Of a stretch of DNA of 64,000 bases, positions 42,556 to 51,310 are shown one piece after another. The stretch's first letter is position 1; each line of letters opens with the position of its first letter. The position numbers and the translations under genes were made by a program. This DNA is from JAPOXK01 sp965220315 (GTDB lineage: Bacteria > Chloroflexota > Dehalococcoidia > Bin125). The notes beneath the pieces were generated by a model, which did not search any database, was not told where the DNA came from, and worked only from the letters and a program-made list of their open reading frames with translations. The stretch is from the NCBI GenBank assembly GCA_965220315.1, contig CBDCPP010000002.1, forward strand, positions 1 through 64,000, given 5' to 3'.

Positions 42556-44550
42556 TTAGAGGGCGCGGCCCAGCTCGTAGCCTTCGTAGATGGCGTCGTC
42601 GACGGTTCGGGGCGTGAGCGCATCGCCGATGCGGTGCATGGTAGCGCCGGTGGCCTCAAGTGCAGTGGGGCCGTCGATAGAAGAACGCAGCATCGTGAGG
42701 ATAAGGGAGTCGAATTCGACGGGGGTCTGCGTGCCGTCCCAGACGTTGTAGACGATGGCCGTCCCTTCACGAACGCTCTCGATGAAGCGCTGCGGGGAAA
42801 GCTTGATGCCTTTCTCATGCAGGCGAGGGTAGATCCAGGGTAGGTGCAGCTGCATGGGCGTCTTATCGCCGATGAACATGTGGCGAGAGACGACCTCAAC
42901 ATCCTTACCGCGGTCGGCGAGGAATTCGGCCAGGCCCATGGGAGGGTAGTCGCCTTGGTCGTCAAGGATGAGAACGCGTTGCCCGCAGCGGTCGGGGTCG
43001 TCAAGGGCCTCGACGGGAGTGAGAACGTTTTCGCGCTCAATGCCAGGGATACTGGGGCGCTCGCCGCGAAAGATCGAGTAGCCGTCTTTGTTGTATCGAG
43101 AGCCGGTAGCGAGGACGACATCGTCCGGGTTGAGAGCGGCGATCCGTTCGGCGGTGGCCTCGGTGCCGAGGCGTACGTCGACGTGGTGGCGATCGAGAGC
43201 CCCCTCAAGGTATTCGCCAACGACGGACCAGTCGGCGCGGGTGGGGAGCATGGCCGCGTAGTGTAGCTGTCCGCCCAGCTTGTCGGCCTTTTCGAAAAGG
43301 GTGACTCGGTGTCCGCGGCTGGCGGCGATCTCGGCGACCTTCATGCCGGCGGGGCCACCTCCCACCACCGCGATCGAGCGGGGCTGTTGGGCGGGCTGGA
43401 GTGTACCGATGCCCCACTGGCGCTCGAGGCCGGTCGTGGGATTGACCGTGCAGGCGATGCCGGTGTTCTGGAAGACGCGGTTGATACAGCCTTGGTTGGC
43501 TCCGATGCACTTGCGGATCTCGTCTTTGCGGCCGCTACGGGCTTTATTGATGAGTTCGGGGTCGGCGATATGGGCGCGGGTCATGGCGACCATGTCGGCG
43601 TGGCCGCTGCGGATGACCTCTGAGGCTTCATCGATATTGTGGATACGGCCGACGATGAAGACGGCGGCGGAGTCGCCCACGATGGCTTTGGTGCGGCGGG
43701 CATGATCAACCATGAAGCCGTGTTCGACATTCATGGGCGCGACGGTCTGGTGCATCGTGTGATAGTTGCCGCCGGTCATATTGAAATAGTCGAAGAGGCC
43801 AGTTTCGTTCAGAGTCTTGACGATGGCCTCACCTTCTTCGGGGGTGATGCCGCCCTCGATCCATTCGTCGAAGCTAAGGCGGATGCCGAGGGTGATTTTG
43901 TCGCCGACACGCTTGCGGACCTCTTCGGCAGCCTCAATGGCGAAGCGGCTGCGGTTCTGGGTGTTGCCGCCATAGGCATCGGTGCGGTGATTGGTGAGGG
44001 GCGAGAAGAACTGGCACACCAGGTAACCGTGGGCGCCGTGGATCTCGAAGCCGTCGGCGCCAGCGGTCATGGCGTTGTGAGCGGTCTGCCCGTATCCCTC
44101 GACGATGCTGCGGATATCGTCCTTGGTCATTTCGCGGGGCTGGACGCGGTAGCTAATGGAGGGGATGGGAGAGGGGGCCTGCACGGCATGGCGGTTGTCG
44201 AGGAACATGACGCCGTCGTCTTGCTGGCCCGCGACGAAGCCTTGAATAAAAACATGCCCGCCAGCGGCGTGGACTTCATCAGCAAGCTGCTTGTAGCGGG
44301 GGATCGATTCTTCCCGCCAGCCAGCGCACATCGCGTGGTAGCCGCCTTTGGCGGTCCAATGCACGCCTTGCTGCTCGGTGATTACGAGAGCCGCGCCGCC
44401 TTTGGCGCGCTCGGCATAGTAAGCGATGTGGCGGTCACTGAGGAGTCCGTTCTCGCCGTACATCTGCGAGTGGGCGGAGACGAACACGCGATGCTTGAGC
44501 AAGGTGGGGCCGACTTGGAGGGGCTGCCAGAGAGCATCAAGGCTGGCCAT
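42556..44550 (-). CDS. OYE-like NADH:flavin oxidoreductase / 2,4-dienoyl-CoA-reductase-type flavoprotein
   Basis: A 664-residue protein: an N-terminal FMN barrel (LWQPLQVGPTLLKHRVFVSAHSQMY, GFEIHGAHGYLVCQFFSPLTNHRTDAYGG, TRAHIADPELINKA), a cysteine motif, and an NAD/FAD half (SIAVVGGGPAGMKVAEIAASRGHRVTLFEK). In the 4Fe-4S motif the second cysteine is alanine (CIGANQGC..., with CTVNP later), as also seen in some N-demethylase relatives. Substrates may be enoyl/dienoyl-CoA, or N-methylated or terpenoid compounds. The ATG after GGAAAGG is chosen; the frame extends 63 codons further. It is divergent from the aminotransferase. Confidence 0.9.
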   Translation of the reverse strand: MASLDALWQPLQVGPTLLKHRVFVSAHSQMYGENGLLSDRHIAYYAERAKGGAALVITEQQGVHWTAKGGYHAMCAGWREESIPRYKQLADEVHAAGGHVFIQGFVAGQQDDGVMFLDNRHAVQAPSPIPSISYRVQPREMTKDDIRSIVEGYGQTAHNAMTAGADGFEIHGAHGYLVCQFFSPLTNHRTDAYGGNTQNRSRFAIEAAEEVRKRVGDKITLGIRLSFDEWIEGGITPEEGEAIVKTLNETGLFDYFNMTGGNYHTMHQTVAPMNVEHGFMVDHARRTKAIVGDSAAVFIVGRIHNIDEASEVIRSGHADMVAMTRAHIADPELINKARSGRKDEIRKCIGANQGCINRVFQNTGIACTVNPTTGLERQWGIGTLQPAQQPRSIAVVGGGPAGMKVAEIAASRGHRVTLFEKADKLGGQLHYAAMLPTRADWSVVGEYLEGALDRHHVDVRLGTEATAERIAALNPDDVVLATGSRYNKDGYSIFRGERPSIPGIERENVLTPVEALDDPDRCGQRVLILDDQGDYPPMGLAEFLADRGKDVEVVSRHMFIGDKTPMQLHLPWIYPRLHEKGIKLSPQRFIESVREGTAIVYNVWDGTQTPVEFDSLILTMLRSSIDGPTALEATGATMHRIGDALTPRTVDDAIYEGYELGRAL

Positions 44551-44670
44551 GATGGTTGCCTTTCCAGTGTCATTCGAAATTTCGCGGGACCGTCCTCGCG
44601 GACGTGGTATAGGCGGACAGCTGTGAGGCGTCAACAGTAGCATCGCCTTACAGTGGGCGAGCGAGACATC

Positions 44671-44727
44671 TATACCGGATAGTGAGGCGTATACCAGACA
44701 GTGGAGCGTATACCGGACGGTGGGGCG
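44671..44727 (+). repeat. Three tandem 19-bp repeats directly before the aminotransferase start
   Basis: TATACCGGATAGTGAGGCG, TATACCAGACAGTGGAGCG and TATACCGGACGGTGGGGCG follow one another without gaps and end 3 bp before the ATG at 44731. Each begins with a TATACC box. They lie in the divergent promoter space between the flavoprotein and aminotransferase genes. Confidence 0.8.
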
Positions 44728-44730
44728 CTG

Positions 44731-45906
44731 ATGCTGCACATCGCACCGAGAGTGGCGCAGATCGGGACGGAAACGGCGTTCGGCGTGCTGGCGCGGGCGG
44801 AGGCGCTGCGGGCGCAGGGACAGGAGATCATCAACCTAGGGATCGGGCAGCCGGACTTCCCCACCCCCGACCACATCGTGGCGGCGGGGCGGGAGGCGCT
44901 GGCACGCGGCCGCCACGGCTACACGCCAGCCGCGGGAATACCGGAGCTGCGGGAAGCGGTGGCGCGTGACCTGGAACAGCGAACGGGGGCAGCAGTCCAC
45001 AGCGAGGCGGTGCTGATCACCCCGGGGGCGAAGGTAACGATGTTTTTCGCGACGCAGATGTTCGGTGGCACGGGCGCAGAAGTCCTTTATCCGAATCCCG
45101 GGTTCCCGATTTACGAGTCGGCGATTGCGCTGAGCGGGGCGCGACCAGTGCCGTACCGATTGGAGGCGGCGGCGGGGTTCTCCTTCGAGGCGGAGTCGTT
45201 GCTTGCTCAGATCACGCCCGCCACTCGTCTGATCATCCTGAACAACCCCGCGAATCCGACGGGCGGAGTGACACCGGCGGAGCAGATCGACCGCTTGGTG
45301 GCAGGGTTGGAATCACATCCAGAAGTGGCAGTGCTGAGTGACGAGATTTATGACCGCTTCGTTTACGACGGGCGCGAGCACCGCTCGCTGTTGCGATATG
45401 AGGGGCTGCGCAGCCAGCTCATCTTGCTCAACGGCTGGAGCAAGACGTACGCGATGACGGGCTGGCGGCTGGGGTACAGCGTGTGGCCGGCGGCGCTGTT
45501 CCCACTGGCGGAGCGGCTGGCGATCAATTGCTATTCCTGTCCCAACGCGGCGGCGCAATACGCGGGGTTGGCAGCGCTGGAGGGACCGCAGGAGGCAGTG
45601 GAAAGGATGGTGGCAGCGTTCGATGAGCGGCGACAGGTGTTGGTGACAGCGCTGAATGCGATCGAGGGGGTGCAATGCGGGAAGCCAGGCGGCGCTTTCT
45701 ACGTATTCCCCAACATCAAAGGGACGGGCTTCGATTCGCGGCCGCTACAGGACAGACTCCTGACAGAGGCGGGAGTAGCGACGATCAGCGGCACGAGCTT
45801 CGGGGCGGACGGGGAAGGGTTCTTGCGGCTGTCGTACGCGAGCAGCCTGGATCATATTCGCACGGCGGTGGATCGTATCCGCGCCTTCCTCAACGGGAGT
45901 GTGTGA
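44731..45906 (+). CDS. Class I/II PLP aminotransferase
   Basis: A 391-residue aspartate-aminotransferase-fold enzyme. It shows INLGIGQPDFPTPDHI at the N-terminus, NNPANPTGGV, LSDEIYDRFVYDG, and the PLP lysine in NGWSKTYAMTGWRLGY. Likely catalyses transamination of an aromatic, branched or other amino acid with 2-oxoglutarate; specificity unclear. A GTG 30 bp upstream would extend the protein through the third tandem repeat; the ATG with a GGTGGGG site is preferred. The following luciferase-like gene has its own promoter. Confidence 0.9.
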   Translation: MLHIAPRVAQIGTETAFGVLARAEALRAQGQEIINLGIGQPDFPTPDHIVAAGREALARGRHGYTPAAGIPELREAVARDLEQRTGAAVHSEAVLITPGAKVTMFFATQMFGGTGAEVLYPNPGFPIYESAIALSGARPVPYRLEAAAGFSFEAESLLAQITPATRLIILNNPANPTGGVTPAEQIDRLVAGLESHPEVAVLSDEIYDRFVYDGREHRSLLRYEGLRSQLILLNGWSKTYAMTGWRLGYSVWPAALFPLAERLAINCYSCPNAAAQYAGLAALEGPQEAVERMVAAFDERRQVLVTALNAIEGVQCGKPGGAFYVFPNIKGTGFDSRPLQDRLLTEAGVATISGTSFGADGEGFLRLSYASSLDHIRTAVDRIRAFLNGSV

Positions 45907-45973
45907 GGCAAGCGAGGACCATGCGACGTTCGGTTGCGCACGGAAGTCTCGCCCCAGTGGCGGCGCGGCGAAC

Positions 45974-46002
45974 TTTGCAGGAAAGCAGGCCGCTGCGATA
46001 AT
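45974..46002 (+). promoter_or_regulatory. Promoter for the luciferase-like operon
   Basis: TTTGCA (45974-45979) and GATAAT (45997-46002) with 17-bp spacing precede the luciferase-like gene by about 70 bp. Confidence 0.4.
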
Positions 46003-46071
46003 ACGCGCCGTCCACTTTGCGGCCGTTCAGGCACGATCCTGCACCAAAACAGTGGCTTGGGGAGGCGAACG

Positions 46072-47160
46072 ATGGAGTTAGGTTTGGTTTTGAACACGCA
46101 CGGCGTGGGCAGTCGCGACGATGCGGACTGGTGGCATCAGCCGATGGATCCGGATGAGATGAAGCCGGTGGAGGCGGCGCAGATGGCGGAGCGGCTGGGG
46201 TTCCACTCGGTTTGGGTGGGAGACCACGTAGCGCTAAAGGAAACATCGCCGGAATCGACATCGCCGGTACACGTGGAGGGGCGATCGAACCCGGAGGTAC
46301 GGCAGAGGGGAACGGGGGATACGGACGTAGGGGGCAGCAAACGGCACTATCCACCGCGGCCCAACATCCTAGACGGGGTGGCGTGTTTCGGAGCGATCGC
46401 GGTGAGTACGAGCCGGATCAAGTTCGGACCGGGAGTGTTGATTGCGCCGTACCGGCACCCGCTGAACGACGCGCGGCAATACGCGACGCTCGATTATCTG
46501 TCTGGGGGACGGGTGTTTCTTGGAGTGGGACCGGGATGGATGAAAGAGGAGTTCGACGCGGTGAACCAACCGCACGAGCACCGGCTGGCGATGACGGAGG
46601 AGTGTCTTCAGATCTACAAGAAAGCGTGGACGGAGCCACATGTCACGTACCACGGGAAGTTTTATGACTTCGAAAATATGGGGATGGACCCCAAGCCAAT
46701 CAGTAAGCCGCACCCGCCGATCGCGTACGGCGCGGTGACGCCGGGGGGGACACGGCTCTGCGCGCGCGAGGCGGACGCGTTCTATCCGATTCTGGTGCGG
46801 CCGCACGATGATCCCCACATGCACGACCACTTGGTCGAGATTCTGAAGAGGGAGTTGGACCGGATCGGGCGGCCGGAATCAGAGATGGGGATGATGGGGC
46901 TGATATCGGCGCGGATCAGCAGCGCCGACGACATGGAGGCCAGGCGAACCCCGCGCCGGAACTGCGGTGGTACGGCGGAGCAGATCGTGAGTGATATGCA
47001 GCGTTTCGCGGAGGCGGGCTACTCTCTGCTGGTGGTGGCACCGGACGTGCCGTCCCATACGTATGCGGAATACAAGGAGCAGGTTGAGTGGCTGGGCAAG
47101 GAGGTCTTGCCCGAAGTCAAGCGGATCAAGGCAGCGGGCAACTGGCGGACGGAGCTTTAG
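46072..47160 (+). CDS. Luciferase-like (LLM-class) flavin-dependent oxidoreductase
   Basis: A 362-residue bacterial-luciferase-like protein (MELGLVLNTHGVGS, MAERLGFHSVWVGDHVAL, FGPGVLIAPYRHPLNDARQYATLDYLSGGRVFLGVGPGWMKEEFDAV). Members use FMNH2 or F420H2 for oxygenation or hydride transfer. GVGPGWMKEEF is typical of the TIGR03619-like F420-dependent group. ATG with a strong GGGGAGG site. It is followed 37 bp later by a second LLM gene, so the two probably form an operon. Substrate unknown. Confidence 0.9.
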   Translation: MELGLVLNTHGVGSRDDADWWHQPMDPDEMKPVEAAQMAERLGFHSVWVGDHVALKETSPESTSPVHVEGRSNPEVRQRGTGDTDVGGSKRHYPPRPNILDGVACFGAIAVSTSRIKFGPGVLIAPYRHPLNDARQYATLDYLSGGRVFLGVGPGWMKEEFDAVNQPHEHRLAMTEECLQIYKKAWTEPHVTYHGKFYDFENMGMDPKPISKPHPPIAYGAVTPGGTRLCAREADAFYPILVRPHDDPHMHDHLVEILKRELDRIGRPESEMGMMGLISARISSADDMEARRTPRRNCGGTAEQIVSDMQRFAEAGYSLLVVAPDVPSHTYAEYKEQVEWLGKEVLPEVKRIKAAGNWRTEL

Positions 47161-47197
47161 GGCCGCACACGCGGCGAGTGATTAGGAGGAAGTAAAC

Positions 47198-48136
47198 ATG
47201 GCCAAGCCAGGATTCATTATTTCAGCGCATTTGGGACAGCGGCGACAGGTGGTGGAGCTGGCGGTGGAGCTGGAGCGGCGGGGGTTCCCGTTCGTCCTCT
47301 GCCCGCATGACTACAGTCCGATCCTCAATGCGAAGGGTGACCCGCCGCCCCCATACGATGCACTGAGCCTCTGCACAGCGGTGATCCAGGCGACGCACAC
47401 GATCAAGGTGGGCAGCGGCATCGCGGTGACCTACACGCGGCACCCGGCGGAGATGGCGGCGGCAGCGAGCTTCAACCACGAGTTGAGCGAAGGCCGCTTC
47501 ATCCTGGGTTTGGGGCCGGGGCACAATGGCATCTTGCAGCGCTACAAGATCCCAACGGAGAAGCCGCTCAGTCACATGAAGAATTACACAGCGCAAGTAC
47601 AGGCGGCGTTCGCCGAATGGCCGCAGCCGCCGATCATCTGGGCGACGTTGCGGACGAAGATGACAACGTTGACGGGGCAAGAGGCGGACGGACTGCTGGC
47701 CAACAACTGGGCGCTGTCTCAGGTGCGGGAGCAACTGCGCGTGCTGCCGCCGGAGCGGCAGAGCGGCGACTATATCCGCGGGGCGATCGTGCCGACATTC
47801 GTGGGGGATCGGAGCGAGGGGTTGGCTGCGATCCGGAATGCCCTGAGCTTCTACACGACGATGCAGAATTACGTGGAGTATTACCATCAGGCCGGTTTCG
47901 GCGAGTCTGCGGAGGCATCCAAAGCTGCGATGGCAGTGGACGATCGAGCCGCGGCGCGCGCCGCGATCCCCGAGGAGATGGCGGACGAGATGGGGATCGT
48001 GGGCACCGCCTCGGAAGTGCGGGAAAAGGTAGAAGCGTGGCAAGACGCCGGGATCAACTGGCTGGCGCTGTCATCGCTACAGTCATCGGGGAGTCAGTAC
48101 GACAATATCCTGCAAATCGCGCGGACGTGGGATTGA
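47198..48136 (+). CDS. Luciferase-like (LLM-class) flavin-dependent oxidoreductase, divergent
   Basis: A 312-residue barrel protein of the LLM class (VVELAVELERRGFPFVLCPHDYSP, VGSGIAVTYTRHPAEMAAAASFNHELSEGRFILGLGPGHNGILQRY, MGIVGTASEVREKVEAWQDAGINWLAL). Sequence is more distant than the upstream paralogue. ATG follows TAGGAGGAAGTAAAC. It probably acts with the preceding gene in the oxidation or reduction of an unidentified substrate. Confidence 0.88.
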   Translation: MAKPGFIISAHLGQRRQVVELAVELERRGFPFVLCPHDYSPILNAKGDPPPPYDALSLCTAVIQATHTIKVGSGIAVTYTRHPAEMAAAASFNHELSEGRFILGLGPGHNGILQRYKIPTEKPLSHMKNYTAQVQAAFAEWPQPPIIWATLRTKMTTLTGQEADGLLANNWALSQVREQLRVLPPERQSGDYIRGAIVPTFVGDRSEGLAAIRNALSFYTTMQNYVEYYHQAGFGESAEASKAAMAVDDRAAARAAIPEEMADEMGIVGTASEVREKVEAWQDAGINWLALSSLQSSGSQYDNILQIARTWD

Positions 48137-48164
48137 TCTGGGCGAGGCGGATCGAGCGGGTGTG

Positions 48165-49001
48165 CTAGGCGATGGAGTAGCCGCCGCTGGCACGAATGGT
48201 TACGCCGGTGATCCAGTTAGCGCGATCGGAGCAGAGATAGACGACCGGATCGGCAACATCGCTGGGGATGCCTAGGCGATCGTAGCCCTTGCCCATCGGG
48301 TAGAGGCGCAGCATGGCAGCCATGGCCGAATCGGACTCGCCGGGGTCACCGGTGTCGCGGGCGCCGGCTGGACCGCGGTGACCGGTGTCGGAGGTGGCAC
48401 CGGGCGAGACACAGTTGACGTTAATGCGGAAGCGGCCGACCTCTTTGGCTAAGGCGCGGCTGAAGCCGATCACACCAGCCTTGGCCATGGAGTAAACGAC
48501 GAGACGGGGTTCGCCGACGATGCCGGCGTCCGAGATCAGGCTCACGATCTTGCCGTAGTTGTTTTGCATCATGTGAGGCACGACCGCCTGGGTGCAGTGC
48601 AGCACGCCGTAAGTGATGACGTGCATCGTGCGGTGCCAGCCATCGGGATCGGTATCGATGAAGTACTTACCGGTGGCGGAGGGTAGATCGGAGCCGCCGA
48701 CATCGGTGGGACGAAGCGGGATGCCGGCGTTGTTGATCAGTATCTCGAGGCTGCCGAACTCGTCGATGGCTTGCTGGACCATGGCATCGACGGCAGGGCG
48801 ATCGGTAACGTCGGCCTTGATGGCGAGAGCGTTACCGCCGGCGGCTTTGATCTCGCCGGCAACGGCGTCGGCGCGGCCTTGATCGATGTCATTGATGACA
48901 ACGTTGACGCCTTCTTCGGCGAGTGTCAGCGCGATGCGGCGGCCAATGCCGCGCCCGGAGCCAGTGACGATGCCGGTCTTACCTTGCAGGCCGAGGTCCA
49001 T
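48165..49001 (-). CDS. Short-chain dehydrogenase/reductase
   Basis: A 278-residue SDR with TGSGRGIG near 13-20, NNAGIP, a long insert before the catalytic region (RPTDVGGSDLPSATGKYFIDTDPDG), then SLISDAG and the active-site tyrosine and lysine in YSMAKAG. The ending WITGVTIRASGGYSIA is typical. It is convergent with the LLM pair. Likely oxidises or reduces a hydroxy/keto intermediate. Confidence 0.9.
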   Translation of the reverse strand: MDLGLQGKTGIVTGSGRGIGRRIALTLAEEGVNVVINDIDQGRADAVAGEIKAAGGNALAIKADVTDRPAVDAMVQQAIDEFGSLEILINNAGIPLRPTDVGGSDLPSATGKYFIDTDPDGWHRTMHVITYGVLHCTQAVVPHMMQNNYGKIVSLISDAGIVGEPRLVVYSMAKAGVIGFSRALAKEVGRFRINVNCVSPGATSDTGHRGPAGARDTGDPGESDSAMAAMLRLYPMGKGYDRLGIPSDVADPVVYLCSDRANWITGVTIRASGGYSIA

Positions 49002-49128
49002 AGCGGGGCTCTCCTTCGAGCATTGCGGGGTGGTGGTCCGCGAGTGTGTCTAACGGGTGAGCGCGGGGCGGTCAATCGAACGATGCCGCTCTCAAGGCTG
49101 GGAAGCGGAAGCGCTGCGCCCTTCTCTG

Positions 49129-50052
49129 CTAGCGCAGCTGCGGGCGTACATTGCAGGCAAAGGCCTCAATGTCCTCCAGCTGCTGCTCAACGTTACCATT
49201 GACCACGATGTTCATAGCGATATGGGAGACGCCGATCCCTTGCCAAGCACCAATGGTATCGACGAGTTGGTCGTCGCTGCCGTGGAGAGAGCCGTCGTCG
49301 AGATCATGCTGCCCGTAGCGGAGGCTGGCGCGGAGAGAAAGAGTGATGGAAGCAGGGTCGCGGTTAATAGTCTCGCAGTAGCGCTGGACAGTCTGCCATT
49401 GCTGTTGGACCTGAGCAGGGCTGCTGTGGAGAGCAACGGCGTGGAAATCATCACCGTAGGTGGCGGCGCGGCGATAGGCAGGATCGCTGTGGCCCCCGAC
49501 CCAGATGGGGATGCGGCCACGGATCGGCTTGGGGTTAAAGCCGATGGGCTCGAAGTCATAGAAACGGCCGTGGTGCTCGGGCCGCTGTTCGCGAAAAAGA
49601 GTACGGAACATGTCGAGCTGCTCGTCGACACGCTGGCCGCGGTGGTCCCAAGGCATCTCTAGGACTTCAAACTCTTCCTTCATCCAGCCGACGCCCACGC
49701 CGAGGATGAACCGGCCCTGAGACAGCACGTCGAGCGTGATGAGCTGCTTGGCATTCCAGACCGGCTGTCGCATGGCCAGCACGAGCACGGAAACGCCGAG
49801 CTGTACTTTCTCGGTGCAGGCGGCGGCGAAGGTCAGCGATTGAATAGGATCGAGCCAGCCCATACTACGGCCGACGGGCAGCTTGTGATCGGGCGCATAC
49901 GGGTAGGCACTTTCGATCCGCTGGGGTAGCGCAACATGGTCGCTGACCCACAGGGACTCGTAGCCTAGATCTTCACCTTTCCGGGCTATACGGGCGACGT
50001 TGGCGGCGGTGGCGTCGAGGCCAATATGGGGCAGGTGAACACCAAACTGCAT
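49129..50052 (-). CDS. LLM-class F420-dependent-type oxidoreductase
   Basis: A 307-residue protein starting MQFGVHLPHIGLDAT after an AGGAG site. It shows the subclass signatures LGYESLWVSDHVALPQRIESAYPY, FILGVGVGWMKEEFEVLEMPWDHRG and PIWVGGHSDPAYRRAATYGDDF (TIGR03619-like). F420 or FMN is used to reduce or oxidise a small organic molecule. Third LLM gene within 4 kb. Divergent from the metallo-beta-lactamase fold gene. Confidence 0.9.
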   Translation of the reverse strand: MQFGVHLPHIGLDATAANVARIARKGEDLGYESLWVSDHVALPQRIESAYPYAPDHKLPVGRSMGWLDPIQSLTFAAACTEKVQLGVSVLVLAMRQPVWNAKQLITLDVLSQGRFILGVGVGWMKEEFEVLEMPWDHRGQRVDEQLDMFRTLFREQRPEHHGRFYDFEPIGFNPKPIRGRIPIWVGGHSDPAYRRAATYGDDFHAVALHSSPAQVQQQWQTVQRYCETINRDPASITLSLRASLRYGQHDLDDGSLHGSDDQLVDTIGAWQGIGVSHIAMNIVVNGNVEQQLEDIEAFACNVRPQLR

Positions 50053-50162
50053 GAATGCTCCTAGAGTGCGTGCGACGGACTCCACAAGCGGAGACGGTAG
50101 CACCCCCAAAGCACGCTATCCTCGGCGCCGACCGATCGCTTCTGCAACAGAGAGACAGGCCG

Positions 50163-51101
50163 ATGACTTCTCCCGCTGCTAGCGCGCCGCCCGCACGGAT
50201 CGAGGAAGTGAGCGCTGGGATCTATGCATACGTACAGCCGGATGGGAGTTGGTGTCTCAACAACCCGGCGTTCATCGCGGGGAGCAGCGGGGTGACGTGC
50301 GTGGATGCGTGCGCGACCGAGCAGCGCTCGCGGGAACTACTGGCGGCGATCGGCCGCACAACGCAGCGGTCAGTACAGACGCTCGTGAACACCCACCACC
50401 ATTTGGACCACACGTTCGGGAACTTTGTGTTTGGGCCCGAGGTGACGATCGTAGGGCACACACGGTGCCGGGAGGAAATTCTGGAAACGGCGGACGAGAT
50501 CGTGGAACGAGCGTCACAGATGTTTCCGGGGGTCGACTGGGGTGCGGTTGAGATCGTGGCGCCGACGCTCACCTTGGACCAGCCCCTGACAATTTACGTG
50601 GACGCACTGCGGCTGGAGTTGATCCCGCTCGCGCCCGCGCATACGACCAACGATGTGGTGGTCTGGGTCCCGGAGCGGCGGGTACTGATCGCGGGCGATC
50701 TTCTCTTCAACAGAGGGACGCCCTTCGCGGTGTTTGGGTCCGTGGCGGGATGGCTGGAATCGTTGGAGACGCTGCGCGCCTTCGGGGCGGAGGTGATCGT
50801 GCCGGGGCACGGGGAGGTGTGCGATGCGCGCGTGATCGATGATGTGGCGGATTACCTGCGGTTCGTGCAGACGATCGCGGAGGCGGGCTTTGAGGCAGGT
50901 GCATCGCCGCTGGAGGTTGCGCGGGATGCGGATCTCGGCCGGTTCGCGGAGTGGTCTGATCCAGAGCGGTTGGCGGGGAACCTGCACCGGGCTTATTCAG
51001 AGCTACGGGGCGAGCAATGGGGGGCGCCTATCGATGCAGCGGCCGCGTTCACGGACGTGATCGCGGCCGCTGGGGGCGGACCGCTGCGCTGCTTGGCGTA
51101 G
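50163..51101 (+). CDS. Metallo-beta-lactamase-fold hydrolase
   Basis: A 312-residue MBL-fold protein with the zinc motif THHHLDHTFGN, AHTTNDVVVWVPERRVLIAGDLLF and VPGHGEVCDARVI. Resembles glyoxalase II / quinoprotein-relay-type esterases and lactonases. Substrate unknown; thioester or lactone hydrolysis fits the catabolic surroundings. The ATG of MTSPAASAPP is used; the upstream frame has no similarity. The 209 bp after the stop contain no supported gene. Confidence 0.88.
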   Translation: MTSPAASAPPARIEEVSAGIYAYVQPDGSWCLNNPAFIAGSSGVTCVDACATEQRSRELLAAIGRTTQRSVQTLVNTHHHLDHTFGNFVFGPEVTIVGHTRCREEILETADEIVERASQMFPGVDWGAVEIVAPTLTLDQPLTIYVDALRLELIPLAPAHTTNDVVVWVPERRVLIAGDLLFNRGTPFAVFGSVAGWLESLETLRAFGAEVIVPGHGEVCDARVIDDVADYLRFVQTIAEAGFEAGASPLEVARDADLGRFAEWSDPERLAGNLHRAYSELRGEQWGAPIDAAAAFTDVIAAAGGGPLRCLA

Positions 51102-51310
51102 AGCGCCATCGATCGCGGTCTGGCAGCGCGATACTGCAGCCCGTGCCGCTGGAAGATGAAGCGCACGAGCGGCGCCCAGCGATAAGTAAGATCAACGCCA
51201 CGGCGGCCGTCTCGCCGAATGGCAGCGCCCTCCAGGCAGCGAGGGTTGCCCATGCGGAGCGCCCTATCGGCCACCCCACAACGTGGGAAGCGAGGCATGG
51301 GGAATGGAAG

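Noticed and set aside
43639..44640. 334-codon plus-strand frame opposite the OYE-like gene
   Set aside because: Low-complexity translation antisense to a well-supported flavoprotein.
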